Shown piece after piece: positions 1 through 10,918 of a stretch of DNA of 64,000 nucleotides. The stretch is from Kitasatospora cheerisanensis KCTC 2395 (GTDB taxonomy: Bacteria > Actinomycetota > Actinomycetes > Streptomycetales > Streptomycetaceae), in contig NZ_KK853997.1 of NCBI RefSeq assembly GCF_000696185.1, forward strand, positions 5,583,966-5,647,965. Direction: 5' to 3'. The first letter of the stretch is position 1; each line of letters opens with the position of its first letter. The notes beneath the pieces were generated by a model. The model worked only from the letters and a program-made list of their open reading frames with translations, searched no databases and was not told the DNA's origin. Made by a program: the position numbers and the translations under genes.

Positions 1-846
1 CGCGACGAGTGCCGGGTGATCCTGCTCGGCGAGATCGCCTCCGTCACCGTCGAACACCCGCTGTACCGGGACCTGCCCGACGCGCCCTACCAGTACAAGG
101 AACTGCTCGGCGCGATCTGGCGGGAACCCCTCGGCCGCCACCTCGACGACGGCGAACGCGGCCGCACCCTGGCCGCCCTGCTGCAGACCGGCTCCGACGG
201 CCGCGCGCTGACCGCCGAACTCGTCGCCCGCTCCGGCCTGGACGTCCGCGACTGGGTCGACCGGCTGTTCGCCGTGATGCTGCCGCCGCTGCTGCACTTC
301 CTGTACCGCTACGGCCTGGTGTTCTCCCCGCACGGGGAGAACGCGATCATCGTCTTCGACCAGCAGGACGTCCCGGTCCGGCTCGCCGTCAAGGACTTCG
401 TCGACGACGTCAACATCAGCGACCGGCCGCTGCCGGAACTCGCCGACCTGCCCGACGGGATCGGCGAGGTGCTGCTCCGCGAGAACCCCGACTACCTGTG
501 CCAGTTCCTGCACTCCGGGCTGTTCATCGGCGTCTACCGCTACCTCGCACCGCTGCTGGAGGACCAACTCGGCTTCCCCGAAGCCGAGTTCTGGGAGCTG
601 CTGCGGGAGCGGATCCTGGACTGCCAGCGCCGCTTCCCGGAACTCGCGGACCGGCACGAGCTGTTCGACCTGTTCGCGCCGCGGATCGACCGGCTCTGCC
701 TGAACCGCAACCGGCTGCTGCTCGACGGCTACCGCGACCGGCCCGACCGGCCGCACGCCGCCGTCCACGGCCAGGTCGACAACCCGCTGCACAGCGCCGC
801 GCACCTCCCGGCCCAGGGGCACCGGATTGTCACCCCGGCCCCGTAG
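1..846 (+). CDS. IucA/IucC-type siderophore synthetase, C-terminal part
   Basis: The gene is open from the first base of the window, so only its last ~281 codons are present. The visible part carries the conserved C-terminal IucA/IucC and FhuF-like region, including the stretches HFLYRYGLVFSPHGEN (near residue 95) and LAVKDFVDDV. Proteins of this family are NRPS-independent siderophore (NIS) synthetases: they adenylate a carboxylate and condense it with an amine or hydroxylamine in the cytoplasm. DesD and AcsD-like enzymes have the same C-terminal signature. Which siderophore is made cannot be told from this fragment. The stop codon lies 12 bases before the next start, so the gene may be transcribed with the downstream helicase gene, although a functional link is not expected. 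Family assignment is firm; substrate is unknown. Confidence 0.85.
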   Translation, partial: RDECRVILLGEIASVTVEHPLYRDLPDAPYQYKELLGAIWREPLGRHLDDGERGRTLAALLQTGSDGRALTAELVARSGLDVRDWVDRLFAVMLPPLLHFLYRYGLVFSPHGENAIIVFDQQDVPVRLAVKDFVDDVNISDRPLPELADLPDGIGEVLLRENPDYLCQFLHSGLFIGVYRYLAPLLEDQLGFPEAEFWELLRERILDCQRRFPELADRHELFDLFAPRIDRLCLNRNRLLLDGYRDRPDRPHAAVHGQVDNPLHSAAHLPAQGHRIVTPAP

Positions 847-858
847 GCTGGGAACGCC

Positions 859-2940
859 ATGACGAACGACACCGCACCCCTGCCCGGCGGCCCGGACGCG
901 TCGGCGCCCCCCGTCCCCGCCTCCCGCATCCCGGAACTGCTGCACGCCGCCGTCACCGCCGTCGGCGGCGTGGAGCGGCCCGGGCAGGTCAGGATGGCCG
1001 AGGCCGTCGCCGCCGCCGTCGACGAGGGCGAACACCTCCTGGTCCAGGCCGGCACCGGCACCGGAAAGTCCCTCGCCTACCTGGTGCCCGCCCTCGCCCA
1101 CGGCGACAACGTGGTGATCGCCACCGCGACGCTCGCCCTCCAGCGCCAGCTCGTCGAGCGCGACCTGCCGCGCACCGTCGACGCCCTGCACCCGACGCTG
1201 CGCCGCCGCCCGCTGTACGCGATGCTCAAGGGCCGCTCCAACTACCTGTGCCTGCACCGGGCCAACGAGGGCACCCCGAGCGACGAGGGCGAGGGCCTGT
1301 TCGACCCGGTCGACGCGCTCGGCGGCCCCACCGGCAAGCTCGGCCAGGACGTCCTGCGGCTGCGCGACTGGGCCGACGAGACCGAGACCGGCGACCGCGA
1401 CGACCTCACCCCGGGCGTCTCCGACAAGGCCTGGGCGCAGCTCTCCGTCACCTCCAAGGAGTGCCTGGGCGCCGCCCGGTGCGCCTACGGCCAGGAGTGC
1501 TTCGCCGAACAGGCCCGCGAACGCGCCAAGTTGGCGGACGTGGTGGTCACCAACCACGCGATGCTGGCGATCGACGCGATCGAGGGCGCGCCGGTGCTCC
1601 CCGAACACGGCCTGCTGATCATCGACGAGGCCCACGAACTGGTGAACCGGGTCACCGGCGCCGCCACCGCCGAACTCACCGTCGGCGCGGTCAACCGGGC
1701 CGTGAAGCGGGCCGCGAAGCTCGCCAACGAGAAGTCGGTGGACGCGCTCCAGGCCGCCGCCGAGAACTTCCACGGCCTGATGGAGACCGCGCAGCCCGGC
1801 CAGGTCGAGGAACTCCCCGAGTACCTCGGCTACGCCGTCGCCGGCATCCGCGACGCCTGCCGCCAGGTCATCACCTCGCTCGGCGAGACCCGCGACAAGG
1901 GCCTCAGCGACGAGGACGCCGTCCGCAAGCAGGCGATGGCCTCCGCCGAGACCCTGCACGAGACGGCGGACCGGCTGCTCACCGGCTCCGAGTACGACGT
2001 GGTCTGGATCGAGCGCAGCGACCGCTTCGGCCCCGGCACCGCCTCGCTGCGGGTCGCCCCGCTGTCCGTGTCCGGGCTGCTGCGGGAGAACCTGTACCGG
2101 GACCGCTCGGTGGTCCTCACCTCCGCCACCCTCAAGCTCGGCGGGGACTTCAACGGCGTCGCCGGGTCCCTCGGCCTGCCCTCCGAGACCAGGCTGCCCG
2201 ACCACCGCACCCCCGACGGGCCCACCGCCGAGACCGGCGAGGACGCCCCGCCGTACTGGCGCGGGCTGGACGTCGGCTCCCCGTTCACCTACCCCAAGCA
2301 GGGCATCCTCTACGTCGCCAAGCACCTGCCGCCGCCCGGCCGGGAACCCGACCGGCCCGAGATGCTCGACGAGCTCACCGAACTGATCGGCGCCTCCGGC
2401 GGCCGCACCCTCGGCCTGTTCTCCTCGATGCGCGCGGCCCAGGCCGCGGCGGAGGCCCTGCGCGAACGGCTGGACGTGCCGATCCTGCTGCAGGGCGAGG
2501 ACACCCTCGGCGAACTCATCCGCGCCTTCGCCTCCGACGCGCAGACCTGCCTGTTCGGCACCCTCTCGCTCTGGCAGGGCGTGGACGTCCCCGGCTCCGC
2601 GTGCCAGCTCGTCGTCATGGACCGGATCCCGTTCCCGCGGCCCGACGACCCGCTGATGAGCGCCCGTCAGAAGGACGTCGAGTCCCGCGGCGGCAACGGC
2701 TTCATGGCGGTCGCGGCCACCCACGCGGCACTGCTGATGGCGCAGGGCGCCGGCCGCCTGGTCCGCGCGGCGGACGACCGCGGCGTCGTCGCGGTCCTCG
2801 ACCCGCGCCTCGCCACCGCCCGCTACGGGAGCTTCTTCCGGGCCTCCATGCCGGACTTCTGGTACACCACCGACCGCAACCAGGTCCGACGCTCCCTGGC
2901 CGCCATCGACGCCTCGGCTCCGCCGGTCCGGGAGCGATAA
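859..2940 (+). CDS. DinG/XPD-like ATP-dependent DNA helicase
   Basis: A 693-residue superfamily 2 helicase. Walker A is AGTGTGKS at residues 64-71 and the DEAH box is D256-H259. Four cysteines (C131, C202, C208, C214) sit where DinG/XPD helicases bind a 4Fe-4S cluster, so 5'-3' unwinding by an iron-sulfur helicase is inferred. The C-terminal half has the SATLKLGG and LWQGVDVPG motifs of the second RecA-like domain. DinG enzymes unwind D-loops, R-loops and other repair intermediates. The gene faces lexA tail to tail across a shared hairpin terminator. No LexA box is visible upstream, so SOS control, known for E. coli dinG, is not supported here. The ATG at 859 has a modest GGGAA ribosome site. 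Confidence 0.9.
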   Translation: MTNDTAPLPGGPDASAPPVPASRIPELLHAAVTAVGGVERPGQVRMAEAVAAAVDEGEHLLVQAGTGTGKSLAYLVPALAHGDNVVIATATLALQRQLVERDLPRTVDALHPTLRRRPLYAMLKGRSNYLCLHRANEGTPSDEGEGLFDPVDALGGPTGKLGQDVLRLRDWADETETGDRDDLTPGVSDKAWAQLSVTSKECLGAARCAYGQECFAEQARERAKLADVVVTNHAMLAIDAIEGAPVLPEHGLLIIDEAHELVNRVTGAATAELTVGAVNRAVKRAAKLANEKSVDALQAAAENFHGLMETAQPGQVEELPEYLGYAVAGIRDACRQVITSLGETRDKGLSDEDAVRKQAMASAETLHETADRLLTGSEYDVVWIERSDRFGPGTASLRVAPLSVSGLLRENLYRDRSVVLTSATLKLGGDFNGVAGSLGLPSETRLPDHRTPDGPTAETGEDAPPYWRGLDVGSPFTYPKQGILYVAKHLPPPGREPDRPEMLDELTELIGASGGRTLGLFSSMRAAQAAAEALRERLDVPILLQGEDTLGELIRAFASDAQTCLFGTLSLWQGVDVPGSACQLVVMDRIPFPRPDDPLMSARQKDVESRGGNGFMAVAATHAALLMAQGAGRLVRAADDRGVVAVLDPRLATARYGSFFRASMPDFWYTTDRNQVRRSLAAIDASAPPVRER

Positions 2941-2981
2941 CAGGGGCGCGGGGAACGGCGCGAAGCGGTAGGCACCCAACA

Positions 2982-3028
2982 GCAAGGTCCGGTCGAGGAC
3001 GGTACTCCCGTCCTCGACCGGACCTTGC
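2982..3028. terminator. Bidirectional hairpin terminator between dinG-like gene and lexA
   Basis: A perfect 21-bp inverted repeat, 2982-3002 paired with 3008-3028 around a 5-base loop (TACTC), lies between the two convergent stop codons. There is no T-run, as is common in high-GC actinobacteria. It can serve both genes. Confidence 0.85.
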
Positions 3029-3041
3029 CGTGCGTCACCCG

Positions 3042-3877
3042 TCAAAGGCGCCGGAGCACCGCCACGACCTTGCCGAGGATGGTCGCGTTGTCGCCCGGGA
3101 TCGGCTCGTACGCCACGTTGTGCGGCATCAGCCAGATCTTGCCGTCCTCGCGCTTGAGGCGCTTCACGGTGGCCTCGCCGTCGATCATCGCCGCGACGAT
3201 GTCCCCGTTCTCGGCGACCGGCTGGCGGCGGACCGTGACCCAGTCGCCGTCGCAGATCGCGGCGTCGATCATCGAGTCGCCCTTGACCGTGAGGGCGAAC
3301 AGCTCGCCCTCGCCGACCAGTTGGCGGGGCAGCGGGAAGACGTCCTCGACGGTCTGCTCGGCGAGGATCGGGCCGCCGGCGGCGATCCGGCCGACCAGCG
3401 GGACGTACGAGGTGGAGGGGCGGCCGGAGGTCTCGGCCGCGGCGGGGCGGGCGACCTCGACGCCGCGGACCTCGTAGGCGCGCGGGCGGTGCGGGTCGCG
3501 GCGCAGGAAGCCCTTGCGTTCGAGGGCCATCAGCTGGTGGGCGACCGAGGAGGTGGAGGACAGGCCGACGGCCTGGCCGATCTCGCGCATGGACGGCGGG
3601 TAGCCGCGGCGCTGGACGGAATCGCGGATGACCTCGATGACGCGGCGCTGACGCTCCGTCAGGCCCGCTTCGTCGGTGCGGATGCCGGGGGCCGGCCGGG
3701 GAGGGCGCGGACGACGGGGGTGGGCACACCGAGCGGGGACTCCTCGATCGGCTGACTACGGCTCATGGTCTGATCCATGCTCTCCTGGTCAGTGGTGCGT
3801 GCGGAACGCTCCTGCACCGGGATGGCGGTCTTGGCTTCGACGGTGTGCATGACGCTGGCGGCGCTGGGGGTGGACAT
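3042..3877 (-). CDS. lexA: SOS repressor LexA (frameshifted in this sequence)
   Basis: LexA is the SOS repressor and self-cleaving S24 peptidase. The C-terminal 182 residues (frame starting at 3590) contain the winged-HTH end (MREIGQAVGLSSTSSVAHQL), the cleavage-site region (RIAAGGPILAE), the catalytic serine in GDSMID and the lysine in ATVKRLKR. The conserved upstream segment (LTERQRRVIEVIRDSVQRRG) is in the same frame but has no start codon. It joins a different frame that encodes the Streptomycetaceae LexA N-terminus ending RALPGRPP. The join is at 3681-3691, where G5 on the plus strand should read G6. A one-base deletion therefore splits the gene. The start at 3877 is chosen because GAGAGGG precedes it; 3850 and 3778 are alternatives. 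A LexA box lies 68 bases upstream. An assembly error is more likely than a real mutation. Confidence 0.88.
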
Positions 3878-3944
3878 CGCGGCGACCCTCTCGACTGGTG
3901 CTCCATCTGCCCAGCTCAACTGGCGCCTCTATCGAAAGGTTGCG

Positions 3945-3960
3945 CCAAACACACGTTCGA
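3945..3960. promoter_or_regulatory. LexA (SOS) box
   Basis: The site reads CCAAAC-ACAC-GTTCGA. It matches 10 of the 12 fixed positions of the actinobacterial SOS box TCGAAC-N4-GTTCGA. It sits between lexA and nrdR, nearer to lexA, and is the expected autoregulatory site. A perfect 15-base inverted repeat at 4018-4032 (TGTTCGA-C-TCGAACA) has the half-sites in the opposite order, so it is not a canonical box. Confidence 0.65.
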
Positions 3961-4099
3961 GTGAATTTATTCGAGGTCGCCTGACTTGATCAAGCCTCCG
4001 GGTGTAAGTCGATTGCATGTTCGACTCGAACAGTCTATGGCGTCCTGGCGGGAGGTGTTCCCGACTCTCACCCGTTCGCCCGGCGTGGCGCGGCGTCCG

Positions 4100-4148
4100 C
4101 CACTAGATCTAGTGGCTAGTGTCCTCGATCGGGCACAGGTCTTGTGTT
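4100..4148. promoter_or_regulatory. Tandem NrdR boxes upstream of nrdR-nrdJ
   Basis: A perfect 16-bp palindrome, CCACTAGATCTAGTGG (4100-4115), is followed about three helical turns later by a second, imperfect site with CACA...TGTG half-sites (4134-4147). NrdR is known to bind paired 16-bp boxes of the form ACAC-N8-GTGT spaced by whole turns of DNA, so this is the likely autoregulatory site. The first box is strong; the second is degenerate. Confidence 0.65.
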
Positions 4149-4207
4149 TGGCTTCGGGTAGAGTGGTCCAAGTCGTTCGCCGTCGGGTCGCAGGGAGGGA
4201 GTTCCAG

Positions 4208-4684
4208 GTGCACTGCCCCTTCTGCCGGCATCCGGACAGCCGAGTCGTGGACAGTCGGGCCAGTGACGACGGGAGCTCCATCCGGCGCCGCCGCCAGTGC
4301 CCCGACTGCAGCCGCCGGTTCACCACCGTCGAGACCGCCACTCTGATGGTGATCAAGCGCAGTGGTGTCACCGAGCCCTTCTCCCGCGAGAAGGTGATCT
4401 CCGGCGTGCGCAAGGCGTGCCAGGGCCGCCCGGTCACCGAGGACGCGCTCGCCCAGCTCGGGCAGCGGGTCGAGGAGTGCGTGCGGGCCAGCGGCAGCGC
4501 CGAGCTCTCCACGCACGACGTGGGCCTGGCGATACTCGGCCCGCTGAAGGAGCTCGACGTGGTGGCGTACCTCCGGTTCGCCTCCGTCTACCGGGCGTTC
4601 GACAACCTGGAGGACTTCGAGGCCGCGATCGCGGAGCTGCGCTCCGAGCGGCCCGCGGTTCCCGTCCCGGTGCCCGTGCCGTAA
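4208..4684 (+). CDS. nrdR: Transcriptional repressor NrdR
   Basis: A 158-residue regulator with the full NrdR layout. The N-terminal zinc ribbon has CPFC at residues 3-6 and CPDC near 31-34, followed by an ATP-cone domain beginning VIKRSGVTEPFSREKV. NrdR senses ATP/dATP through the cone and represses ribonucleotide reductase operons. The GTG at 4208 is chosen because AGGGAGGGAG precedes it and the zinc ribbon begins directly after it (M-H-C-P-F-C). A longer reading from 3986 would add a tail unrelated to the family. The C-terminus ends in an unusual (PV)n run (VPVPVPVP), which may be disordered. nrdJ follows 153 bases downstream, the usual actinobacterial arrangement. Confidence 0.95.
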   Translation: MHCPFCRHPDSRVVDSRASDDGSSIRRRRQCPDCSRRFTTVETATLMVIKRSGVTEPFSREKVISGVRKACQGRPVTEDALAQLGQRVEECVRASGSAELSTHDVGLAILGPLKELDVVAYLRFASVYRAFDNLEDFEAAIAELRSERPAVPVPVPVP

Positions 4685-4837
4685 CGGCCGGGCCCTCTCA
4701 GTTTTTCCCGTTCAAGTCACCGCAGTACCCGTGTGCCGTGGCCGGGCTTCGGCCTGCCCGCACACCAGGAGAACGAACCAGTCGTGCCCGGACTTTTCAG
4801 GGCACTTCGGGCGTTTGCCCAGGAGGAGGAGCAAGGC

Positions 4838-7717
<2,880 letters not shown>

Positions 7718-7752
7718 CGGCCCCTCAGGGCCTGCTCTGAGTCGCTGACCTG

Positions 7753-7791
7753 ACAGGGTGTCCCCCCGGATCCTCCGGGGGGACACCCTGT
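7753..7791 (+). terminator. Strong hairpin terminator after nrdJ
   Basis: An 18-bp perfect stem (7753-7770 with 7774-7791) and a 3-base loop lie 35 bases after the nrdJ stop. It may also serve the convergent gene at 7828. Confidence 0.88.
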
Positions 7792-7827
7792 TCCGCGTTC
7801 CCTGTTCGCGTTCCGGCGGACCGCCTC

Positions 7828-8850
7828 TCACTGCACGGCGGCGTAGTGCGGGTGGTCGAAGGACGAGGGGCAGACGTAGAGCTGCAGGTGGTAGCCGCGG
7901 CCGATCTGCACCATTGGCGGGTCCGACGGCCGGCGGAGCCCGGTCGGGCCCGCCGGGGGCTCCCGGTCCTCCAGCGGGATCCAGCTGCCGCTCCCGCCGT
8001 CCCACTCCCCGGAGTCGACGGTGAACAGCGGCCGGTACGCGGCCCCGCACTCCGGGCAGTCCATCGGACACGGGTCGCAGAAGCTCCACGGGCCCCAGCC
8101 GCCGACCTTCCAGCCCGGCGCGACCGACAACTCGTACTGGTAATAGGCCCCGCCCGGCCCCGACCCGTCCGCCGCCTTCGTGCCCTCGCCCCACTCGTGC
8201 AGGCGCGCCGCGAGTTCCTCCGGCAGCTCGTGCGGCGCCGGGTACTCCGTCACCGGCTCGGGGTGCAGCGCGCACGGCTCGGGCACGTAGTTGCCGTAGT
8301 GGTCGACGTCGAGGGGCGCCGGCGGGTCGGTGAGCAGTTCGCCGACGCCGGCCGAGTCGCGCCAGAACAGGCGGGCGGCGGGCATCGCCTCGTCGTGGTC
8401 GAGCGGGCACCACAGCACCTGCAGCAGGTCCGCCCCCGCCGGGCCGGCGAGCCCGGGGACGTCGCGCAGGTACAGCTGGGCGACGGGCAGCAGCGGATTG
8501 GGCCCGGTGTGGGCGGGGTGCCCGGCCCCGAGCCGGTCGAGCAGGGCCCGCTGCTCCGGGTCGAGCAGGTTCTCCTCGGGCGCGCGCGGACGCAGCCAGG
8601 CCGCCTCCAGCAGCGCCCGGCGCCGGCGGACGTCGTCGAGCGAGACGGGCGGCTCCCAGTGCTGGTGCGGCTCCGTGCAGACCGGCCACTCCTCGCCGGC
8701 CGGCCACAGCAGCGGGCCGCCCACCGAACTCTCCCGGACACCCGGCTCGCCCGGCCGCGGGTGCAGCCGCACCGCCTGCCGGGCCAGCGGCGCCAACTCC
8801 GGGAACAGGGCCGCGATGTCGACCGGTCGGGGCGGAGTGGTTCTGGCCAT
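7828..8850 (-). CDS. DUF1963-like conserved hypothetical protein
   Basis: A 340-residue soluble protein of a type common in Streptomyces and resembling the YwqG/DUF1963 family, whose function is unknown. Visible features are VGGPLLWP near residue 50, LLPVAQLYLRDVP, DLLQVLWCPLDH, and a cysteine cluster (CDPCPMDCPECG) around residue 270 that could bind zinc. The C-terminal part has the repeated-type phrase MVQIGRGYHLQLYVCP. The ATG at 8850 is chosen because AAGGA lies five bases upstream; extending to 9192 adds low-complexity proline/arginine sequence. The gene points towards nrdJ and is divergent from the NmrA-like gene. Function is not assigned. Confidence 0.75.
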   Translation of the reverse strand: MARTTPPRPVDIAALFPELAPLARQAVRLHPRPGEPGVRESSVGGPLLWPAGEEWPVCTEPHQHWEPPVSLDDVRRRRALLEAAWLRPRAPEENLLDPEQRALLDRLGAGHPAHTGPNPLLPVAQLYLRDVPGLAGPAGADLLQVLWCPLDHDEAMPAARLFWRDSAGVGELLTDPPAPLDVDHYGNYVPEPCALHPEPVTEYPAPHELPEELAARLHEWGEGTKAADGSGPGGAYYQYELSVAPGWKVGGWGPWSFCDPCPMDCPECGAAYRPLFTVDSGEWDGGSGSWIPLEDREPPAGPTGLRRPSDPPMVQIGRGYHLQLYVCPSSFDHPHYAAVQ

Positions 8851-9087
8851 GGGAGTCCTTCCGCAGCTGTCTGCTCGTACCGGGCCGCACTCTATGCGGC
8901 CGCGCCCACACCGCTGCGCGCGAACTCGGCCGCCGGGCCGGGCGGTTCGCCGCCGCAAGGGGCGCGGCGCCAGGCCCGGGGGGACGGATCGCCCGCCGGC
9001 CCGGGCGCCGTCCGTTCCCCGGGTGCGTTGGCCGGGCTGCCGGGGCGGGCGGCGCGGGCAGGCTGGGGGAGGAGAGGGGTGAGTGCG
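8851..9087. other. Divergent intergenic region, no gene seen
   Basis: About 240 bases of GC-rich sequence between the start codons of the DUF1963-like and NmrA-like genes. It must hold both promoters, but no clear -35/-10 pair or palindrome stands out. Confidence 0.5.
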
Positions 9088-9839
9088 ATGGGGCAGACGG
9101 TGGTGACGGGCGGGACGGGGACGCTGGCCGGGCCGTGGTGCGCCGGCTGCTGTCGCGCGGGTGCCCGGTGCGGGTGGTGAGCCGGCAGGCACACACGCCG
9201 GGGGAGCACGGGTGGGCGGTCGCGGACCTGGTGACCGGGCGCGGGCTGGACGCGGCGCTGACCGGGGCCGGCACGGTGGTGCACTGCGCGACCACCCACG
9301 GGAAGCGGGACGTCGACGCCACCCGGCAGCTGGTCGCGGCGGCCCGCGCGGCCGGCGTCGCGCACCTGGTGTACGTGTCGATCGTCGGGGTGGACGCGGT
9401 GCCGCTCGGCTACTACCGGGCGAAGGCGGAGTGCGAGCGGCTGGTCGCGGAGTCCGGTCTGGGGTGGACGGTGCTGCGGGCCACCCAGTTCCACGACCTG
9501 CTGCTGCGGATGCTGGACGGCCTGTCGAAGGCGCCGGTGCTGCTGCTGCCGCGCGGGGTGGCGTTCCAGCCGGTGGACGTGCGGGACGTGGCCGAGCGGC
9601 TGGCGGACCTCGCGGAGGCCGAACCGGCCGGGCGGGTGGCGGACTTCGGCGGGCCGCAGGTGCGTCCGGCGGAGGCGCTGGCGGCGGAGTTCCTGCACGC
9701 CCGGGGCCGGCGGAGGCCGGTGCTCCGGGTGCCGGTGCCGGGCGGGGCGGTGAAGGCGCTGCGGGCCGGCGGCAACCTGGCGCCGGAGCACGCGGACGGG
9801 CGGATCACCTTCGCGGAGTTCCTGGCGGGACGGCACTGA
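9088..9839 (+). CDS. NmrA/SDR-like NAD(P)-binding protein (frameshifted in this sequence)
   Basis: Atypical short-chain dehydrogenase/NmrA-like protein of about 250 residues. The start at 9088 (ATG, preceded by GGAGGAGAGGGG) gives MGQTVVTGGTGTL, the beginning of a Rossmann GxxGxxG motif. The expected continuation (G-R-A-V-V-R-R-L-L) appears in the next frame, as MVRRLLSRGCPVRVVSRQ from 9135. One G is missing near 9124-9128. The remainder reads cleanly to 9839 and includes the YVSIVGVDAVPLGYYRAKAECE segment with a YxxxK-like arrangement. Proteins of this family bind NAD(P)H and may be oxidoreductases or redox sensors. The substrate is unknown. A sequencing deletion is the simplest explanation of the break. 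Confidence 0.8.
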
Positions 9840-9891
9840 GAGTTCCCGGCGGGGCGGCACTGAGAGTTCCCGCGGAGCGGCGCCGAATTCT

Positions 9892-9935
9892 GTCAACCAG
9901 GGTTGACGTGGGCGGTGGCGTCAACCTATGTTGAC
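9892..9935 (+). promoter_or_regulatory. Promoter with two GTCAAC-N4-GTTGAC operators
   Basis: Two near-identical inverted repeats, GTCAACCAGGGTTGAC (9892-9907) and GTCAACCTATGTTGAC (9920-9935), have starts 28 bases apart. The first contains a -35-like TTGACG (9903-9908); 18 bases on, the second contains a -10-like TATGTT (9927-9932). The predicted transcription start falls at or next to the ATG at 9939, so the mRNA is probably leaderless. A protein binding both sites would block RNA polymerase. The HTH protein encoded next is the obvious candidate. Confidence 0.7.
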
Positions 9936-9938
9936 GGC

Positions 9939-10169
9939 ATGAGCGAGACGAGACAGCTCGCGGCCGACGCGAGCAGCAGCGACCCGGCGATCGGCCTGCG
10001 CGCCGTCCGGGCGCTGCGCGACCTGGCCGACCGACTGGAGGAACTCCAGGTCGGCAACGCCCGCGGCAAGGGCTGGTCCTGGCACGACATCGCGGTCTGC
10101 CTGGGCGTCACCAGGCAGGCGGTGCACAAGAAGTACGCCCGGCGGACGACGGAACGGGGAGGGGCCTGA
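9939..10169 (+). CDS. Small helix-turn-helix protein, likely autoregulator
   Basis: A 76-residue protein with a C-terminal helix-turn-helix: WSWHDIAVCLGVTRQAVHKKYARR (residues ~47-70), preceded by a helical segment (AVRALRDLADRLEELQVGNAR). It resembles the small HTH proteins that sit in front of Clp N-domain genes in many Streptomyces. The ATG at 9939 gives a start matching the HTH-family length; it lies only three bases after the second operator, with no room for a ribosome site, which supports a leaderless message. The next gene starts two bases after this stop, indicating an operon. A role in controlling its own promoter is inferred. Confidence 0.75.
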   Translation: MSETRQLAADASSSDPAIGLRAVRALRDLADRLEELQVGNARGKGWSWHDIAVCLGVTRQAVHKKYARRTTERGGA

Positions 10170-10170
10170 G

Positions 10171-10737
10171 ATGTTCGAACGGTTCGCGGCGGAGGCCCGC
10201 CGCACGGTGACGCTGGCCGGCGACGAGGCGCGGCGCCTGCACCACCGGCACCTGGGCACCGAGCACCTGCTGCTCGGCCTGCTCGCCCAGCCGCAGGACC
10301 CGGCCGCCCGGCTGCTCGCCCGGTTCGGCCTCGACCTGGCCGCCGGCCGCAGCGCCGTCGCCGGCCTGGTCGGCGGCCCGGACCCGGAGCGGGACGGGGC
10401 GGCGCTGGCCGCGATCGGCATCGACCTGACGGCGGTGCGCGAGGCCGTCGAGTCGACGTTCGGCGCGGGCGCGCTGGACGCCCCGCCGCCGGAGCGGCGC
10501 CCGCGGTGGGGCGGGCCGCGCATCACCGAGCGGGGCCGGCAGGTGCTGGTGCTGTCGCTGCGCGCCGCGGCCGATTCGCGGTCGCGCCGGATCGAGACCG
10601 GCCACCTGCTGCTCGGGCTGCTGCGCGAGGGCGGCGGCGCGGCGGTCCGGGTGCTGCGCGAGCGGGGCGTCGACCTGGCGGAGCTGGAGCGGGAGACGGA
10701 GGCGATGCTGGCGGACGGCCTGTCCGCGGCCTCGTAG
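10171..10737 (+). CDS. Clp N-terminal-domain protein (no ATPase domain)
   Basis: A 188-residue protein made of two Clp_N-type repeats. The first (residues ~1-75) begins MFERFAAEARRTVTLAGDEARRL and contains HRHLGTEHLLLGLL. The second (residues ~110-185) has RIETGHLLLGLLREGGGAAVRVL. Clp N domains bind substrates or adaptors for ClpA/ClpC unfoldases. Here there is no AAA module, so the protein may act as a free adaptor, decoy or sensor for the Clp system. Coupling to the HTH gene two bases upstream suggests the two work together, perhaps in stress-responsive control. The role is inferred; the domain identification is firm. Confidence 0.82.
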   Translation: MFERFAAEARRTVTLAGDEARRLHHRHLGTEHLLLGLLAQPQDPAARLLARFGLDLAAGRSAVAGLVGGPDPERDGAALAAIGIDLTAVREAVESTFGAGALDAPPPERRPRWGGPRITERGRQVLVLSLRAAADSRSRRIETGHLLLGLLREGGGAAVRVLRERGVDLAELERETEAMLADGLSAAS

Positions 10738-10918
10738 CACGGGGCGGTCACAACTGGGGCGCTGCCCGATGAAGGTCGAACGCGCTCCTTGGCGTGGGGT
10801 GACCGGTGGGTTAACGTCTTTGAGCCAGCGATCAGCTGGGTACACCCTCATCTCCGGTACAGCGCAGTGTTGTTCGTCTTACGGCTGGCATGCCCATGCC
10901 CTGGCTAGGAGGACCGCA

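Noticed and set aside
3590..3700. Programmed frameshift in lexA
   Set aside because: No slippery heptamer with a downstream structure, and similar one-base losses occur in unrelated genes, so a sequence error is more likely.
4685..4837. Cobalamin riboswitch upstream of nrdJ
   Set aside because: Only 153 bases lie between nrdR and nrdJ, with no recognisable B12 box or expected architecture.
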